NCBI GenBank assembly: GCA_018261755.1
Contig: JAGTRJ010000018.1
Coordinates: forward strand, 1-64,000
Reading direction: 5' to 3'
Length of the DNA: 64,000 nucleotides
Origin: Burkholderiaceae bacterium
GTDB lineage: Bacteria > Pseudomonadota > Gammaproteobacteria > Burkholderiales > Burkholderiaceae_D
In this document: positions 45,759 to 55,399 of the stretch, in pieces
Layout of the letters: each line of letters opens with the position of its first letter
Numbering within the stretch: position 1 is the first letter of the stretch
Notes under the pieces: model-generated
Seen by the model: only the letters and a program-made list of their open reading frames with translations
What the model was told of the DNA's origin: nothing
Database searches by the model: none
Made by a program: the position numbers and the translations under genes

Positions 45759-46889
45759 TTACATGGTATTGCGAGATTTCGGCGGCAAACTCTGATACAA
45801 GCGGGCATAACTTTGCGCCATTTGCGTTGCAGTGAACCACTGGCGATACCTTGCTTGCGCATGGCTCCCCATGCTTGCCGCCAGATCGGGTTCGTTCCAC
45901 AGCGTTTGCATCGCCTGCCGGAAGGCTGACGGATTTTCGGGTGGCACCACGAAACCGGTTTCGCCATGCTGGTTGATGTAGCTGGTGCCGGTGCCGATTT
46001 CGCATGAAATCATCGGCTTGCCGGACATCGCGCCTTCCAGCAGCGAAATGCCGAACGCTTCCGAGCGCAAATGCGATGGGAATACGATGCCGTAGCAGAG
46101 TTGCAGCAGCGCCGCCTTGTCTTCTTCGCTGACGGCGCCGAGAAAATGGATCTGGTTCAATCCGAGTCGTTGCGCCTGTGTCTTCAGTTCGTGTTCGACC
46201 GGGCCTGAACCGGCAATCACCACCGGATAGCCGGTTCCCTGCGCGGCATCCAGCAGCGTATGCAGCCCCTTGTAATAACGCAGTACGCCGACGAACAGGA
46301 AGAAACGATCGCCCAGTTGAGTGCGCCAGCGTTCGAGCGTGGCTGTCGATGGTACAGGATAGCTGCGCTGCTCCAGTCCGATTGGAATGACTGTGGTCTT
46401 GTCGCGGTAACGGTTCAGTTCCGGGCTGCTGGCGAGATAATTCGGCGAAGTGGCGACGATGCGGTCGATGCTGGACAGAAAGCGGCGCATCAGCGGGCGG
46501 TAAAGCAGCAGCAGATTTTTCTGCCGCACGATGTCCGAATGGTAGGTGACGACCGACGGTTTTCCTGTGCGCGCCAGAAAGTGCGCCACATCCATGAACG
46601 GCCACGGGAAATGGTAATGCACCAGGTCGAATTCTTTTGTCAGCGATGCCAGCCGTGAGATGGCGGCGGCGGAAAAGCCGGTCGAGGCGATCTCGAAACT
46701 TTGCGGCACGCGATGCACGCGATGGCCGTCGAATGAAATCGTATTGTTTTGGCCCGAGGGCGACAGTGTCAGCACTTCGTTTTCGATACCGTGTTCTTTG
46801 GTGCCGATCGCGATCTGGCGGATCACCTGTTCCACCCCGCCGACGGTTTCAGGGTAATACGATTTGAAAAAGTGCAGCACTCGCATCAT
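45759..46889 (-). CDS. GT4-family glycosyltransferase
   Basis: A 376-residue GT-B protein. It begins MMRVLHFFKSYYPETVGGVE with GGVEQVIRQIA, and carries FVGVLRYYKGLHTLLDAAQG, AGSGPVEHELK, FPSHLRSEAFGISLLEGAMS and CEIGTGTSYIN, the standard GT4 donor-site series. The first ATG (46889) overlaps the upstream stop as ATGA and is chosen; the second ATG is three bases later. It belongs to the polysaccharide operon. Confidence 0.9.
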   Translation of the reverse strand: MMRVLHFFKSYYPETVGGVEQVIRQIAIGTKEHGIENEVLTLSPSGQNNTISFDGHRVHRVPQSFEIASTGFSAAAISRLASLTKEFDLVHYHFPWPFMDVAHFLARTGKPSVVTYHSDIVRQKNLLLLYRPLMRRFLSSIDRIVATSPNYLASSPELNRYRDKTTVIPIGLEQRSYPVPSTATLERWRTQLGDRFFLFVGVLRYYKGLHTLLDAAQGTGYPVVIAGSGPVEHELKTQAQRLGLNQIHFLGAVSEEDKAALLQLCYGIVFPSHLRSEAFGISLLEGAMSGKPMISCEIGTGTSYINQHGETGFVVPPENPSAFRQAMQTLWNEPDLAASMGSHAQARYRQWFTATQMAQSYARLYQSLPPKSRNTM

Positions 46890-48031
46890 GCCCCCGCCAG
46901 CAGGCGATAGACGTCGGCCGTCTGCCGTGCCGTCGTATCCCACGAATAACCCGCTGCCACCTGCCGCGAGGCGGGAATGGCGGCTTCGCGCCAAGCATTG
47001 TCTTCCAGGCTGCGCCGGATGACTTCGGTCAGTGCCGGGATGTCGTCTGGATTGGTCAGCAGCGCTGCGCCTTGCACGACTTCCGGCAGCGAGGCGCGGT
47101 TCGAGGTGACGACCGGCACGCCGCTGGCCATTGCTTCCAGCACCGGCAGGCCGAAGCCTTCATAGAACGAAGGGAAGATGAAGCTGCGCGCGCCGGCCAG
47201 CAGCAGCGGCAATTCGGTTTCCGGCACGTAGCCTAGATACGACAGCCAGCCTTGCGCCTGCGCGCGCGCAATCCGGGCTAGCGTTGCCTCGTTGTTCCAG
47301 CCGCTGCCGCCGGCCAGCACCAGCGGATATTCGCGTTTGAGGTCGTCCGGCAGCCGTTCATAGGCGGACAGCAGGCCGTCGATGTTCTTTCTCGGTTCGA
47401 TGGTGGCGATGCACAGCGCATAGCGTCCATGAGCTAGGCCGAGTTGCGCCAGCGCCGGTTGCGTTTCCTGCGGCGTTCGCGGGCGGTATTGCGGCTTGAC
47501 CCCGAGCGGAATGGCGCGGATTTTGTCTTCCGGCCAGCCGAAATGATCGATTACTTCGCGCCGCGTGAATTCGGATACAGCGATCAGGAAATCGGCGCGG
47601 ACCAGTGTTTTCGGGATTTCGCGTCGCATGTCGTCCAGGCATTCGCGCGTGTGGTATTGCGGGCAGCGGTAGACCGACAGGTCATGGATCGTGGCGACTG
47701 ATTTGCCCGGAAAGGGCAGCAGATGCACGCCGGGGCCGTGGTAGATATGGTCCGCAAGATTCGCGAGCGCCCGGCCATTGACGTGCTGCATCAGTTGCCG
47801 CCAGCCGGCAACCAGCAGGCGGCTGCGCGCGAGCTGCTGCCTCAATCCGCTGCGTCCGGCAGGCGCTTGCGCCAGACGCGCATGCAGATCGTGGTACCAC
47901 TGTCCATGGGAGAAATAGCGCACGCGGTCGATGCCATCCTGCTGCGGCAGTCGCTGCGACAGTTCCCACACATAGCGGCCGATGCCGGTCAGCGGCGGCG
48001 AAATGGCATCGACGGACAGAATCACTTTCAT
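46886..48031 (-). CDS. GT4-family glycosyltransferase (WbpY/MtfB-like)
   Basis: A 381-residue transferase starting MKVILSVDAISPPLTGIGRY. The N-terminal TGIGRYVWELSQRL plus CIATIEPRKNIDGLLSAYER, LAGGSGWNN and FPSFYEGFGLPVLEAMASG fit the group that includes mannosyltransferases and rhamnosyltransferases of homopolymeric O-polysaccharides. Mannose would agree with the operon's manC, but this is inference. A longer in-frame start reaches into wzt and is rejected. Confidence 0.9.
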   Translation of the reverse strand: MKVILSVDAISPPLTGIGRYVWELSQRLPQQDGIDRVRYFSHGQWYHDLHARLAQAPAGRSGLRQQLARSRLLVAGWRQLMQHVNGRALANLADHIYHGPGVHLLPFPGKSVATIHDLSVYRCPQYHTRECLDDMRREIPKTLVRADFLIAVSEFTRREVIDHFGWPEDKIRAIPLGVKPQYRPRTPQETQPALAQLGLAHGRYALCIATIEPRKNIDGLLSAYERLPDDLKREYPLVLAGGSGWNNEATLARIARAQAQGWLSYLGYVPETELPLLLAGARSFIFPSFYEGFGLPVLEAMASGVPVVTSNRASLPEVVQGAALLTNPDDIPALTEVIRRSLEDNAWREAAIPASRQVAAGYSWDTTARQTADVYRLLAGA

Positions 48032-48053
48032 GGGCGGCAGGCGTAGCGGCGGT

Positions 48054-49292
48054 TCATGCGGAAGATGGGTCTTGCGGCTCGCGCCATTCGACTTGTACCG
48101 GCAGATTACACACGCCGAGCGAGAACGGGCCTTCTGCTGGCACCACCTGGAACACCAGCGCGCGATCCCACCAGTCGTAGTTGGCGCTGACATGCGCTTC
48201 GCGGCTGTGCAGCGCGACGGTGACGCTGTAGCTGCCGGCGCCAAGCCGCATCGCCGGGAAGAGGTAATCGACCGTGAATCTTTCGTTGCCGCCGACTTCG
48301 GTCAGGCTGCTGTCGTGAAAAAAGGTGTTGGTGCCGAATACGTCGTAACCGAGCCGGTCGCGCAACAGGATGCCGACCGTCAGCTCCTCCACTGGCAGTC
48401 GGGTCGAACTGCTGATGCGCAGCGTGGCCGCCTGTCCGCTGACCAGTGCGCGCGCCGGTTGGCCACCGACCAGCAATTCGACCGCGTCGATCTGTGCTTC
48501 GCGCGAGCCGGAGCGGGTCGATTTGCGGCCGGAGCCGTGTTCATCCTGCATGATTTCGCGGCTGGCCTGCTTTTGCGCGATCAGCGCGTTGTAGTAATCG
48601 AGCACGTCTTCCGGCGCACCGTCCTGTACGATGCCGCCTGCGTCGAGCAGGATCGCACGGTTGCACAGCGTCTTGATCGCGCCCGGATCGTGTGACACGA
48701 ACAACAGCGTGGTGCCCTGTTCGCGGAACTGGCGGATGCGGTCGAAGCTCTTGTGCTGGAAATAGGTGTCGCCAACCGACAGCGCCTCATCGACGATCAG
48801 GATATCCGGCCGCACTGCGGTGGCAACGCTGAACGCCAGCCGCACCTGCATCCCGCTCGAATAGGTGCGCACCGGCTGGTCGATGTAGTCGCCGATCTCG
48901 GCGAATTCCTCGATCTCCTGCATCTTTTGCGTGATCTGCTCGTTCGAAATGCCATGTAGCTGCGCCGCCATGGTGACGTTCTGGCGGCCGGTGAAATCCG
49001 GATGAAATCCCATGCCGAGTTCGAGCAGGGCCGAGATGCGGCCGCCGGCTTCGATCGTGCCGGAGGTGGCGCGCGTGGTGCCGGTAATGATCTTCAGCAG
49101 CGTGCTTTTGCCGGCGCCATTGATGCCGAGAATGCCGACCGCTTCGCCAGACTGGATGTCAAAACTCAGATCGCGCAGGATCCAGCGCAGCTCATGCCGC
49201 TTGCCCAGGCCGAGCCATTCGGCGATGCGGCCGATCTTGCGCGGATAGCGCTTGTACGCCTTGCTGATGCGGTTGATTTTCAGGTAAGCCAT
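48054..49292 (-). CDS. wzt: Polysaccharide ABC exporter ATPase with C-terminal carbohydrate-binding domain
   Basis: A 412-residue protein. The N-terminal about 250 residues are an ABC ATPase: Walker A GINGAGKSTLLK, signature YSSGMQVRLAFSVA, Walker B DILIVDEALSVGD. This is the TagH/Wzt/KpsT class, in which the signature reads YSSGM rather than LSGGQ. The C-terminal about 150 residues (VELLVGGQPARALVSGQAAT to the end) form a Wzt-type carbohydrate-binding domain, which in known systems reads the modified chain end before export. It overlaps the Wzm stop by one base. Confidence 0.93.
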   Translation of the reverse strand: MAYLKINRISKAYKRYPRKIGRIAEWLGLGKRHELRWILRDLSFDIQSGEAVGILGINGAGKSTLLKIITGTTRATSGTIEAGGRISALLELGMGFHPDFTGRQNVTMAAQLHGISNEQITQKMQEIEEFAEIGDYIDQPVRTYSSGMQVRLAFSVATAVRPDILIVDEALSVGDTYFQHKSFDRIRQFREQGTTLLFVSHDPGAIKTLCNRAILLDAGGIVQDGAPEDVLDYYNALIAQKQASREIMQDEHGSGRKSTRSGSREAQIDAVELLVGGQPARALVSGQAATLRISSSTRLPVEELTVGILLRDRLGYDVFGTNTFFHDSSLTEVGGNERFTVDYLFPAMRLGAGSYSVTVALHSREAHVSANYDWWDRALVFQVVPAEGPFSLGVCNLPVQVEWREPQDPSSA

Positions 49293-50092
49293 CAGAGTTC
49301 ATCCACGATTTCGCCCTGCAGCTTGAAGAAGGCGAAGAAACCCAGTGTGACGAAAATCGCGGCCAGGCAGGTCGGGTACAGCAGCGTGCTCCACGCGGGC
49401 AATTGGCCGTTGACGAAAATCGTGTGGTACGCATCGATCAGCGGCCAGATCGGATTCCAGCCGATAATGTTTGCTGCGAACGAAGGCAGGATGCGCGGCG
49501 CGTAGACGATTGGCGTCATCCAGAACCAGAATTGCAAAATTACGCCGATGGTCTGGTGCACGTCGCGGTAAAACACGTTGATGGTGGCGAGGAAAATGCC
49601 CAGTCCCATCGTGAGCGCGACCTGCAATGCCACCACTGGCAGCGCGGCCAGCAGCACCCAGCCGGGGAAGTTGCCCGAAAACAGCAAAAAAAGCAAAAAC
49701 AGCGTCATCACGATGGCGAAGTGCAGCAGGCTTGAGCTGGCAACGATGATTGGCAGGCACAGTTTCGGGAAGCGCAGTTTTTTCAGCAGGTTGCCGTTTT
49801 CGACAAAGATGTTGACGCTGCGACCAAGCATGTCGGTGAACAGCCCCCAGGTGAGGATGCCGGAGCAGAGGTAGATGCTGTAGGCGAACGGCGAACTGTG
49901 TCCGGGCAGCGACGGTTTCATGAAACCGGCGAAAATCACGGTATAGATCAGGATCATCGCCAGCGGCTGCGCGACCACCCAGAACATGCCGAACAGCGTA
50001 CCCTGGTAGCGCAGCTGGAATTCGCGCCGGACGCTGCCGCTGATGAAACTGCGGAAGGCCCAGACGTCGCGCAACATGCCGATCGAAATCAT
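49292..50092 (-). CDS. wzm: Polysaccharide ABC exporter permease
   Basis: A 266-residue ABC-2 type permease with about six hydrophobic helices (MILIYTVIFAGFM, YLCSGILTWGLF, FAIVMTLFLLFLLFSG and others) and the family motif FWMTPIVYAPRILP. It starts MISIGMLRDVWAFRSFISGS by my choice. Longer in-frame starts exist and would place an eight-C homopolymer inside the coding region; ribosome-binding signals do not decide. It pairs with Wzt to export a lipid-linked O-antigen or capsular glycan. Confidence 0.9.
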   Translation of the reverse strand: MISIGMLRDVWAFRSFISGSVRREFQLRYQGTLFGMFWVVAQPLAMILIYTVIFAGFMKPSLPGHSSPFAYSIYLCSGILTWGLFTDMLGRSVNIFVENGNLLKKLRFPKLCLPIIVASSSLLHFAIVMTLFLLFLLFSGNFPGWVLLAALPVVALQVALTMGLGIFLATINVFYRDVHQTIGVILQFWFWMTPIVYAPRILPSFAANIIGWNPIWPLIDAYHTIFVNGQLPAWSTLLYPTCLAAIFVTLGFFAFFKLQGEIVDEL

Positions 50093-50187
50093 CGGCTTGC
50101 CTGCAAAACAGGGGGGGGCGACCATGACGCTGCCTGGTCGCACTTGGTTTGCATGGCGGTTTTTGGCTTCATCTGCAATCCGCTCCG

Positions 50188-51318
50188 TTACAAAAATCTG
50201 CGGTACACATCGGCTGTGCGGCTGGCCGTGGTTTCCCAGCTCAGCGTTGCGGCGCGCTTGCGTCCGCCTTCAATGCAGCGCGCGCGCAATGCATCGTCTT
50301 GCGCCAGCGCCTGCATCGCCGCGCCAATATCGGCCACCGACAGCGGGTCGATTTCCAATGCCGCGCCTTGCGACACTTCCGGCAGCGAGGTGGTGTTCGA
50401 TGTGATTACCGGCACGCCAGCAGCGAACGCTTCCGCCACCGGAATGCCGAAGCCCTCGTACAGCGAAGGGAACACGAACGCGCCCGCGCCTGCATATAGC
50501 TGGCGCAGCCGGGCGGAATCGCCAACGTTGTCAAGCCAGAGCACGTTCTCGCCCTGTTGCTGCGCCGCGCGCAGCTGCCGCACCAGATCGTCGCACTGCC
50601 AGCCGGCATGGCCGACGATCACCAGCTGCCGTTCGGCGCGGATCGCGGGCGGCAATTGCCGGTAGGCGGCCAGAATGCGTTCGACATTCTTGCGCGGCTG
50701 CAGTGTGCCGACGAACAGATAGTAGCCGGCGCGCAGCCCGTATTCAAGCAGTGTGCCGCTGACCGCCGCCGGCTCGGGCGCGGCCAGCCATTCCTGTCCG
50801 ACACCGTTATGCACCACGGTGATGTTGCGCTGATCGATGCCGAAGCATTCGACCAGCTCGGCCACCGCGTATTCGGACACCGCGATCACATGGTCGGCAT
50901 TTTTTGCGGCACGTTGCAGCAGCATGTTTTTCAACCGGCGCAAGCGCGGCGAGCACCAGTGCGGGTATTTCAGCGGAATCGCGTCGTGCAGCGTGGCCAC
51001 TACCGGGCAATCCATGCGGATGATGCGGTAATCGGTGGCATGGAACAGGTCGACCGGCATTTTCTTGCGCCGGCTGTCCGGCGTGAACAGGTCAAGCAGG
51101 GTTGAAGCCGGATACGAATGCGCCATCGGCTGGCCGCTGGTGAAACGGATATCGCCGCCGTTGCCCGCGCCCGCCGGCGGCGGATAGGCGAAGCCGGTGA
51201 CGTCGCAACCGTGTTCCGGCAAGCCTTGCAGCAGCGCGCGCGTATAGACGCCGATGCCGTCGATTTTCCCTTGCGTCAGCGCCGGTTCGATGGTGGTGGT
51301 GCTAAGTCCGATGCGCAT
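50188..51318 (-). CDS. GT4-family glycosyltransferase
   Basis: A 376-residue transferase: N-terminal GIGVYTRALLQGL, VATLHDAIPLKYPHW, then VGTLQPRKNVERILAAYRQL, VGHAGWQCDD, FPSLYEGFGIPVAEAFAAG and SNTTSLPEVSQGAAL. Closely similar in motif layout to the protein at 46886, so it may be a second mannosyl- or rhamnosyl-type enzyme. It lies between manC and wzm. Confidence 0.9.
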   Translation of the reverse strand: MRIGLSTTTIEPALTQGKIDGIGVYTRALLQGLPEHGCDVTGFAYPPPAGAGNGGDIRFTSGQPMAHSYPASTLLDLFTPDSRRKKMPVDLFHATDYRIIRMDCPVVATLHDAIPLKYPHWCSPRLRRLKNMLLQRAAKNADHVIAVSEYAVAELVECFGIDQRNITVVHNGVGQEWLAAPEPAAVSGTLLEYGLRAGYYLFVGTLQPRKNVERILAAYRQLPPAIRAERQLVIVGHAGWQCDDLVRQLRAAQQQGENVLWLDNVGDSARLRQLYAGAGAFVFPSLYEGFGIPVAEAFAAGVPVITSNTTSLPEVSQGAALEIDPLSVADIGAAMQALAQDDALRARCIEGGRKRAATLSWETTASRTADVYRRFL

Positions 51319-51353
51319 CGTGCCGGTTCCGGGGCGTTTCTCATGCGGGCGCG

Positions 51354-52769
51354 TCAGGCGCGACCGTACTGATCCTCGAAGCGGACGATGTCATCCTCGC
51401 CGAGGTACTCGCCGCTTTGCACTTCGATCATCACCAGATCGATCACGCCCGGATTTTCCAGCCGGTGCTTCTGGCCGGCCGGGATGAAGGTCGATTCATT
51501 GGTGTTGACCAGGAATTCGCGGTCGCAGTTCACCACCTTCGCCATGCCGTTGACGACGATCCAGTGTTCGCTGCGGTGATGGTGCATCTGCAGCGATAGT
51601 GCCGAGCCGGGCTTGACTTCGATCCGCTTGATCTTGAAGCGGTTGCCTTCTTCCAGCACCGTGTACGTGCCCCACGGGCGGTACACCTGCCGGTGCAGTT
51701 TGTATGCATCATGCTGCTTTTGCTTGAGCTGGCTGACTGTCTGGCGCACGTCCTGCACCTTCGCCTTGTCCACCACCAGCAGTGCGTCTGGCGTGTCGAT
51801 GATGACCAGATCCCTGACTCCGATCGCGCTCACCACCCGGTCTTCGCTCTGGATGTAGCAGCAGGACGCATCGTGCAGCAGCACGTCGCCCACGGTGCGA
51901 TTGCCGTTCGCGTCCGGCGGCACCAGATCGGCGATCGCGTTCCATGAGCCGATGTCGCTCCAGCCTATGTTGCACGGCACGACCGCGACCTTGTTCGAAC
52001 GCTCCATCAGCGCGTAATCGATCGAGATGTCGGGTGCTTCGCGGAAGGTGGCGGCGTCGAGTTCGATCTTGACCGAATCGCTCTTTTGCTCGACGGCGGA
52101 AGCGGCCAGGCAGCCGCGCACGGCGGCCAGCACGTCCGGCGCATGCGCGGCCATTTCTTCCAGCAGCGTGCCGGCGGTGAAGCAGAACATGCCGGCATTC
52201 CACAGGTAGCGGCCGGAAGCCAGGTATTCGAGCGCCTTTTCCAGCGTCGGTTTTTCGACGAAGCGCGTGACCTCGTTGCCGTCGGCTTCGATGTAGCCGA
52301 AGCCGGTTTCAGGCGTGTGCGGCTGGATGCCGAACGTGACCAGCCGTCCCTGCTGCGCCAGTTGCGCCGCCTGCGACACCGCTTCGGCAAATGCCGGCTG
52401 GTTGGCGATCAGGTGGTCGGCCGGCAGCACCAGCATGATGGCGTCATTGCCATGCTGTTCGGCCACGCGCAATGCGGCGGCGGCAATCGCCGGCGCGGTG
52501 TTGCGGCCGAACGGTTCCAGCATGAAGGTGTTGGCCACGCCTTTTTTGTTCACCAGCCGGTATTCGTCCGCGGTCTTGAACAGCAGTTCCAGATTGGTCA
52601 CCGTCAGCACCTCGGCCGCGCCGGGCAGCGCGGCCGCGCGCAGAAAGGTTTTTTGCAGCAGGCTTTCGCCGTCGGACAGGCGGATGAACGGTTTTGGATG
52701 CAGTTCGCGCGAAACGGGCCACAGCCGCGCTCCGACGCCACCGGAAAGGATGACGGGCAGAATTTTCAT
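51354..52769 (-). CDS. manC: Mannose-1-P guanylyltransferase / mannose-6-P isomerase
   Basis: A 471-residue bifunctional type II PMI-GMP. The guanylyltransferase domain has ILSGGVGARLWPVSRELHPK (pyrophosphorylase motif) and FVEKP. The C-terminal cupin isomerase domain has LSLQMHHHRSEHWIVVNG with metal-binding His, then FIPAGQKHRLENPG. It produces GDP-mannose, the only nucleotide-sugar enzyme of the operon. First gene of the polysaccharide operon. A minus-strand TATAAT is present at 52826-52821, with no good -35. Confidence 0.94.
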   Translation of the reverse strand: MKILPVILSGGVGARLWPVSRELHPKPFIRLSDGESLLQKTFLRAAALPGAAEVLTVTNLELLFKTADEYRLVNKKGVANTFMLEPFGRNTAPAIAAAALRVAEQHGNDAIMLVLPADHLIANQPAFAEAVSQAAQLAQQGRLVTFGIQPHTPETGFGYIEADGNEVTRFVEKPTLEKALEYLASGRYLWNAGMFCFTAGTLLEEMAAHAPDVLAAVRGCLAASAVEQKSDSVKIELDAATFREAPDISIDYALMERSNKVAVVPCNIGWSDIGSWNAIADLVPPDANGNRTVGDVLLHDASCCYIQSEDRVVSAIGVRDLVIIDTPDALLVVDKAKVQDVRQTVSQLKQKQHDAYKLHRQVYRPWGTYTVLEEGNRFKIKRIEVKPGSALSLQMHHHRSEHWIVVNGMAKVVNCDREFLVNTNESTFIPAGQKHRLENPGVIDLVMIEVQSGEYLGEDDIVRFEDQYGRA

Positions 52770-53178
52770 GGTCGAAGGTTGATGGCAGCACCATCGGAAA
52801 TGGCAGGCTGCAAAGGAGAAATTATAGCATCGGCACTGCCCGGTTTTTGCGCAAAATGGCTTTGCCGGCGCTTATTGTTGCGTGATGTGCTGCGAGCTGA
52901 AACGTCTGCTGATGTCTGATGGATTGTTGATGGCAGCCAAAATAACTGACCGGAAGTGACTTTTGGGTCAATAAGGCTGAGAAATATACTACTGGGTAGT
53001 ATCTAAAAAGCGCCAGCAAAATGGCGGCCCGGCATATTGTTTTGACCATATACCCTTGGGGAAATGCTTGTCCGGCGGATGTTGCCGCTCGGTTGTGCGC
53101 TGCTGGTCGGCCGGAATGGTTGTTCGGTCGGCCAGCAGCATGCGCGCATCGGTGCACGCGCCGGCATATGGTGCTGGC
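52770..53178. other. Intergenic region upstream of manC
   Basis: A 409-nt region holding a candidate manC -10 (TATAAT on the minus strand at 52826-52821, -35 weak) and repeat copy C (52932-53056). No gene found; short ORFs lack motifs. Confidence 0.55.
52932..53056 (-). repeat. Dispersed structured intergenic repeat, full copy (copy C)
   Basis: A 125-nt copy read on the minus strand, one base longer than copies A and B. It begins GGGTATATGGTCAAAAC and ends GTCAGTTATTTTGGCTGCC. It carries the strongest central hairpin of the family (ATACTAC-CCA-GTAGTAT, 7 bp) and a TGACC...GGTCA pairing near the 3' end. Confidence 0.85.
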
Positions 53179-54282
53179 TTACGGTGCCAGCGTTGGGTAG
53201 TCCGTGTAGCCGTGCGCGCCGCCGCCGTAGAAGGTCGAGCGGTCTGCTTCATTCCATGGCGCGCCGCGCCGGATGCGTTCGACCAGATCCGGATTAGCGA
53301 TGAACGGCCGGCCGAAGGCGACTGCATCCGCCAGCCCATCGGCTAGCAGTTTTTCCGCGCTGTCTGCGTCATAGCCGCCGCAGCAGATCAGCGTGCCGGT
53401 GAACGCGGCGCGCAACTGGCGGCGGAATTCCTGCTCGAGCGCCGGCCCGCCGACCCAGACAGGTTCGGCGATGTGCAGATAGGCGATACCGCGGCGGCTG
53501 AATTCCCGCGCCAGATAGAGCGTGATTGCTTCGGTATCGGTATCGGTGATGTCGTTGAACTCGAAATGCGGCGACAGGCGCACGCCGGTGCGATCGGCGC
53601 CGACTACGCCAATGACTGCATCGACCGCTTCCAGCGTCAGCCGCGCCCGGTTTTCGAGCGAACCGCCGTACTGGTCGGTGCGCAGGTTGGTGCCGGTGGC
53701 GAGAAACTGTTGCAGCAGGTAGCCGTTGGCGGAATGCACTTCGACGAAATCAAAACCGGCGCGCAGGGCGCGTTCGGCCGCCTGCCGGTATTGCGCCACG
53801 ATGCCGGGAATTTCCGCCGTTTCCAGCGCGCGCGGCGGGCTGCAGTATTCGAACGAGGCGGTGGCGCGGTTGGGGTTGACCGGGAAGCATTTGGTGCTGC
53901 TGGCAGTGATCGCCGACGGCGCCACCGGGGCGGTGCCATTTTCCTGCAGCAGCGTGTGTGAGATGCGGCCCACATGCCATAGCTGGGCCGAGATTCTGCC
54001 GCCTTTGGCATGCACCGCGTCGACGATTTTTTTCCAGCCTGCTTCCTGCGCGTCGGTGTATATGCCCGGCGTCCACGCATAGCCCTGGCCCTGGCGCGAA
54101 ATCTGCGATGCTTCAGTCACGATCAGGCCGGCGCTGGCGCGCTGGGCGTAATATTCGACATTCAGTTCGGTCGGCACGTCGCCGGGCTGGCCGGCGCGCG
54201 AGCGGGTCAGCGGCGCCATCACGACGCGGCTGGACAGCGTGGTCGAACCGACTTTGACCGGATTCAACAGTTTTTCTGGCAT
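53179..54282 (-). CDS. nemA: Old yellow enzyme-type ene-reductase
   Basis: A 367-residue FMN-dependent reductase of the NemA group. Motifs: VVMAPLTRSRAG near the N-terminus, GGRISAQLWHVGRISH, DFVEVHSANGYLLQQFL, NLRTDQYGGSLENRARL (substrate and FMN binding), and ADAVAFGRPFIANPDL at the end. It reduces activated alkenes such as N-ethylmaleimide or enones. AAGGAG is well placed upstream of its ATG. It stands alone between two convergent or unrelated units. Confidence 0.92.
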   Translation of the reverse strand: MPEKLLNPVKVGSTTLSSRVVMAPLTRSRAGQPGDVPTELNVEYYAQRASAGLIVTEASQISRQGQGYAWTPGIYTDAQEAGWKKIVDAVHAKGGRISAQLWHVGRISHTLLQENGTAPVAPSAITASSTKCFPVNPNRATASFEYCSPPRALETAEIPGIVAQYRQAAERALRAGFDFVEVHSANGYLLQQFLATGTNLRTDQYGGSLENRARLTLEAVDAVIGVVGADRTGVRLSPHFEFNDITDTDTEAITLYLAREFSRRGIAYLHIAEPVWVGGPALEQEFRRQLRAAFTGTLICCGGYDADSAEKLLADGLADAVAFGRPFIANPDLVERIRRGAPWNEADRSTFYGGGAHGYTDYPTLAP

Positions 54283-54349
54283 GACGGTAACTCCTTGGTA
54301 AAAAGGGCGAATGCGCCTATGATGGGCCGAAAAAAACGGAGCGTGTTCA

Positions 54350-54853
54350 ATGTTACCTCTAATTCACTTTGTGCATGGCAAGGAAAGCGGCCCGTGGGGG
54401 CGCAAGATCAATTACCTGTCGGAGATCGCGAAAGCGGAGGGTTTCGACATCGAAAGCCTCGATTATCTCGATGCCGGCGAGCCGCAGGCGCGGGTCGAGC
54501 GGCTGCTGGCGGCGTGCGCAGAACGAAAGCCCGACATTCTGGTCGGCTCCAGCATGGGCGGCTGGGTGGCGGCGACCGCCACCGCGATGCTGCCGGTGCG
54601 CGGGCTGTTCCTGATGGCGCCGGCGTTTTACATGCCCGATTATCCGCCGCACCGGCTGGGCTGCGACGGCAGCCGGATCGACATCATCCACGGCTGGCGC
54701 GATGGCGTGATTCCGTTCCAGCATTCGGTGCGTTTCAGGCAGGAACATCATTGCACGCTGCATCTGGTCGATGACGATCACCGGCTGGCGCAGCGCCTTG
54801 ATTTGCTGGGCGATGTTTTTGTGGCTTTTCTCAAGCGCACCATGCAGATGTAG
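54350..54853 (+). CDS. Small alpha/beta-hydrolase (YqiA/YcfP-like)
   Basis: A 167-residue compact hydrolase. Nucleophile elbow GSSMGGWVAAT (Ser), Asp in IIHGWRDGVIPF, His in DDDHRLAQ, giving a complete catalytic triad. The N-terminal FVHGKESGPWGRK supplies the oxyanion strand. Short length and lack of a lid are usual for the UPF0227/YqiA esterase group. Natural substrate unknown. Confidence 0.83.
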   Translation: MLPLIHFVHGKESGPWGRKINYLSEIAKAEGFDIESLDYLDAGEPQARVERLLAACAERKPDILVGSSMGGWVAATATAMLPVRGLFLMAPAFYMPDYPPHRLGCDGSRIDIIHGWRDGVIPFQHSVRFRQEHHCTLHLVDDDHRLAQRLDLLGDVFVAFLKRTMQM

Positions 54854-54877
54854 TCTAATTTGACAACGGAGGGATAC

Positions 54878-55375
54878 ATGTTCAGAAAAGTGCTATTGAC
54901 GATAATCGTCGGCATCTGCGCCAGCGGCGCATGGGCGGCGGAAGATTCAGGCTTGCTGAAATCGGAGCGCATCGGCACGCTGCATATTGACATGCCGGCA
55001 GCCAAAGTGCGGCAAGCTGTCGATTGTGCCTTCAAACGCGGGCCGGAAAAATGGTGGGGCGCGGACGGCGCGTATCATCAGGAATGGGTATCCAAGCCGT
55101 GCGGGCTGACGCTCGGCATGGTGGCGGCGAAAAAAGGCGGACGCCAGACGGTCGAGTCGATTGCCTTGGCCGCGCCAGCCAAGCTGGCGACGCAGCAGGG
55201 GATTCGCATCGGCAGTTCGGAGCCGGAGGTTGAACGTGCCTATGGTCGTTACCGCGATGCCGACAACAGTGTGAAAGGGCAGAATTTCGTCGCCGGTTCC
55301 GTGTTCGGCGGACTGATGTTCAGCTTCAAGCAGGGGCGGGTCAGCCAGATATTCCTTGGCGCGGCGGCGGAATAA
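54878..55375 (+). CDS. Exported protein of unknown function
   Basis: A 165-residue protein with a signal peptide (MFRKVLLTIIVGICASGAWA). The mature part has PEKWWGADGAYHQEWVSKPC and TQQGIRIGSSEPEVERAYG. The latter resembles the short repeats of small periplasmic lipoprotein-like beta proteins of the BLIP or SmpA type, but I cannot assign a family. The start at 54878 has GGAGGG at 54868-54873; a TTG at 54860 is less likely. Confidence 0.7.
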   Translation: MFRKVLLTIIVGICASGAWAAEDSGLLKSERIGTLHIDMPAAKVRQAVDCAFKRGPEKWWGADGAYHQEWVSKPCGLTLGMVAAKKGGRQTVESIALAAPAKLATQQGIRIGSSEPEVERAYGRYRDADNSVKGQNFVAGSVFGGLMFSFKQGRVSQIFLGAAAE

Positions 55376-55399
55376 GCTGAACCTATCAAGTCACGTTTA

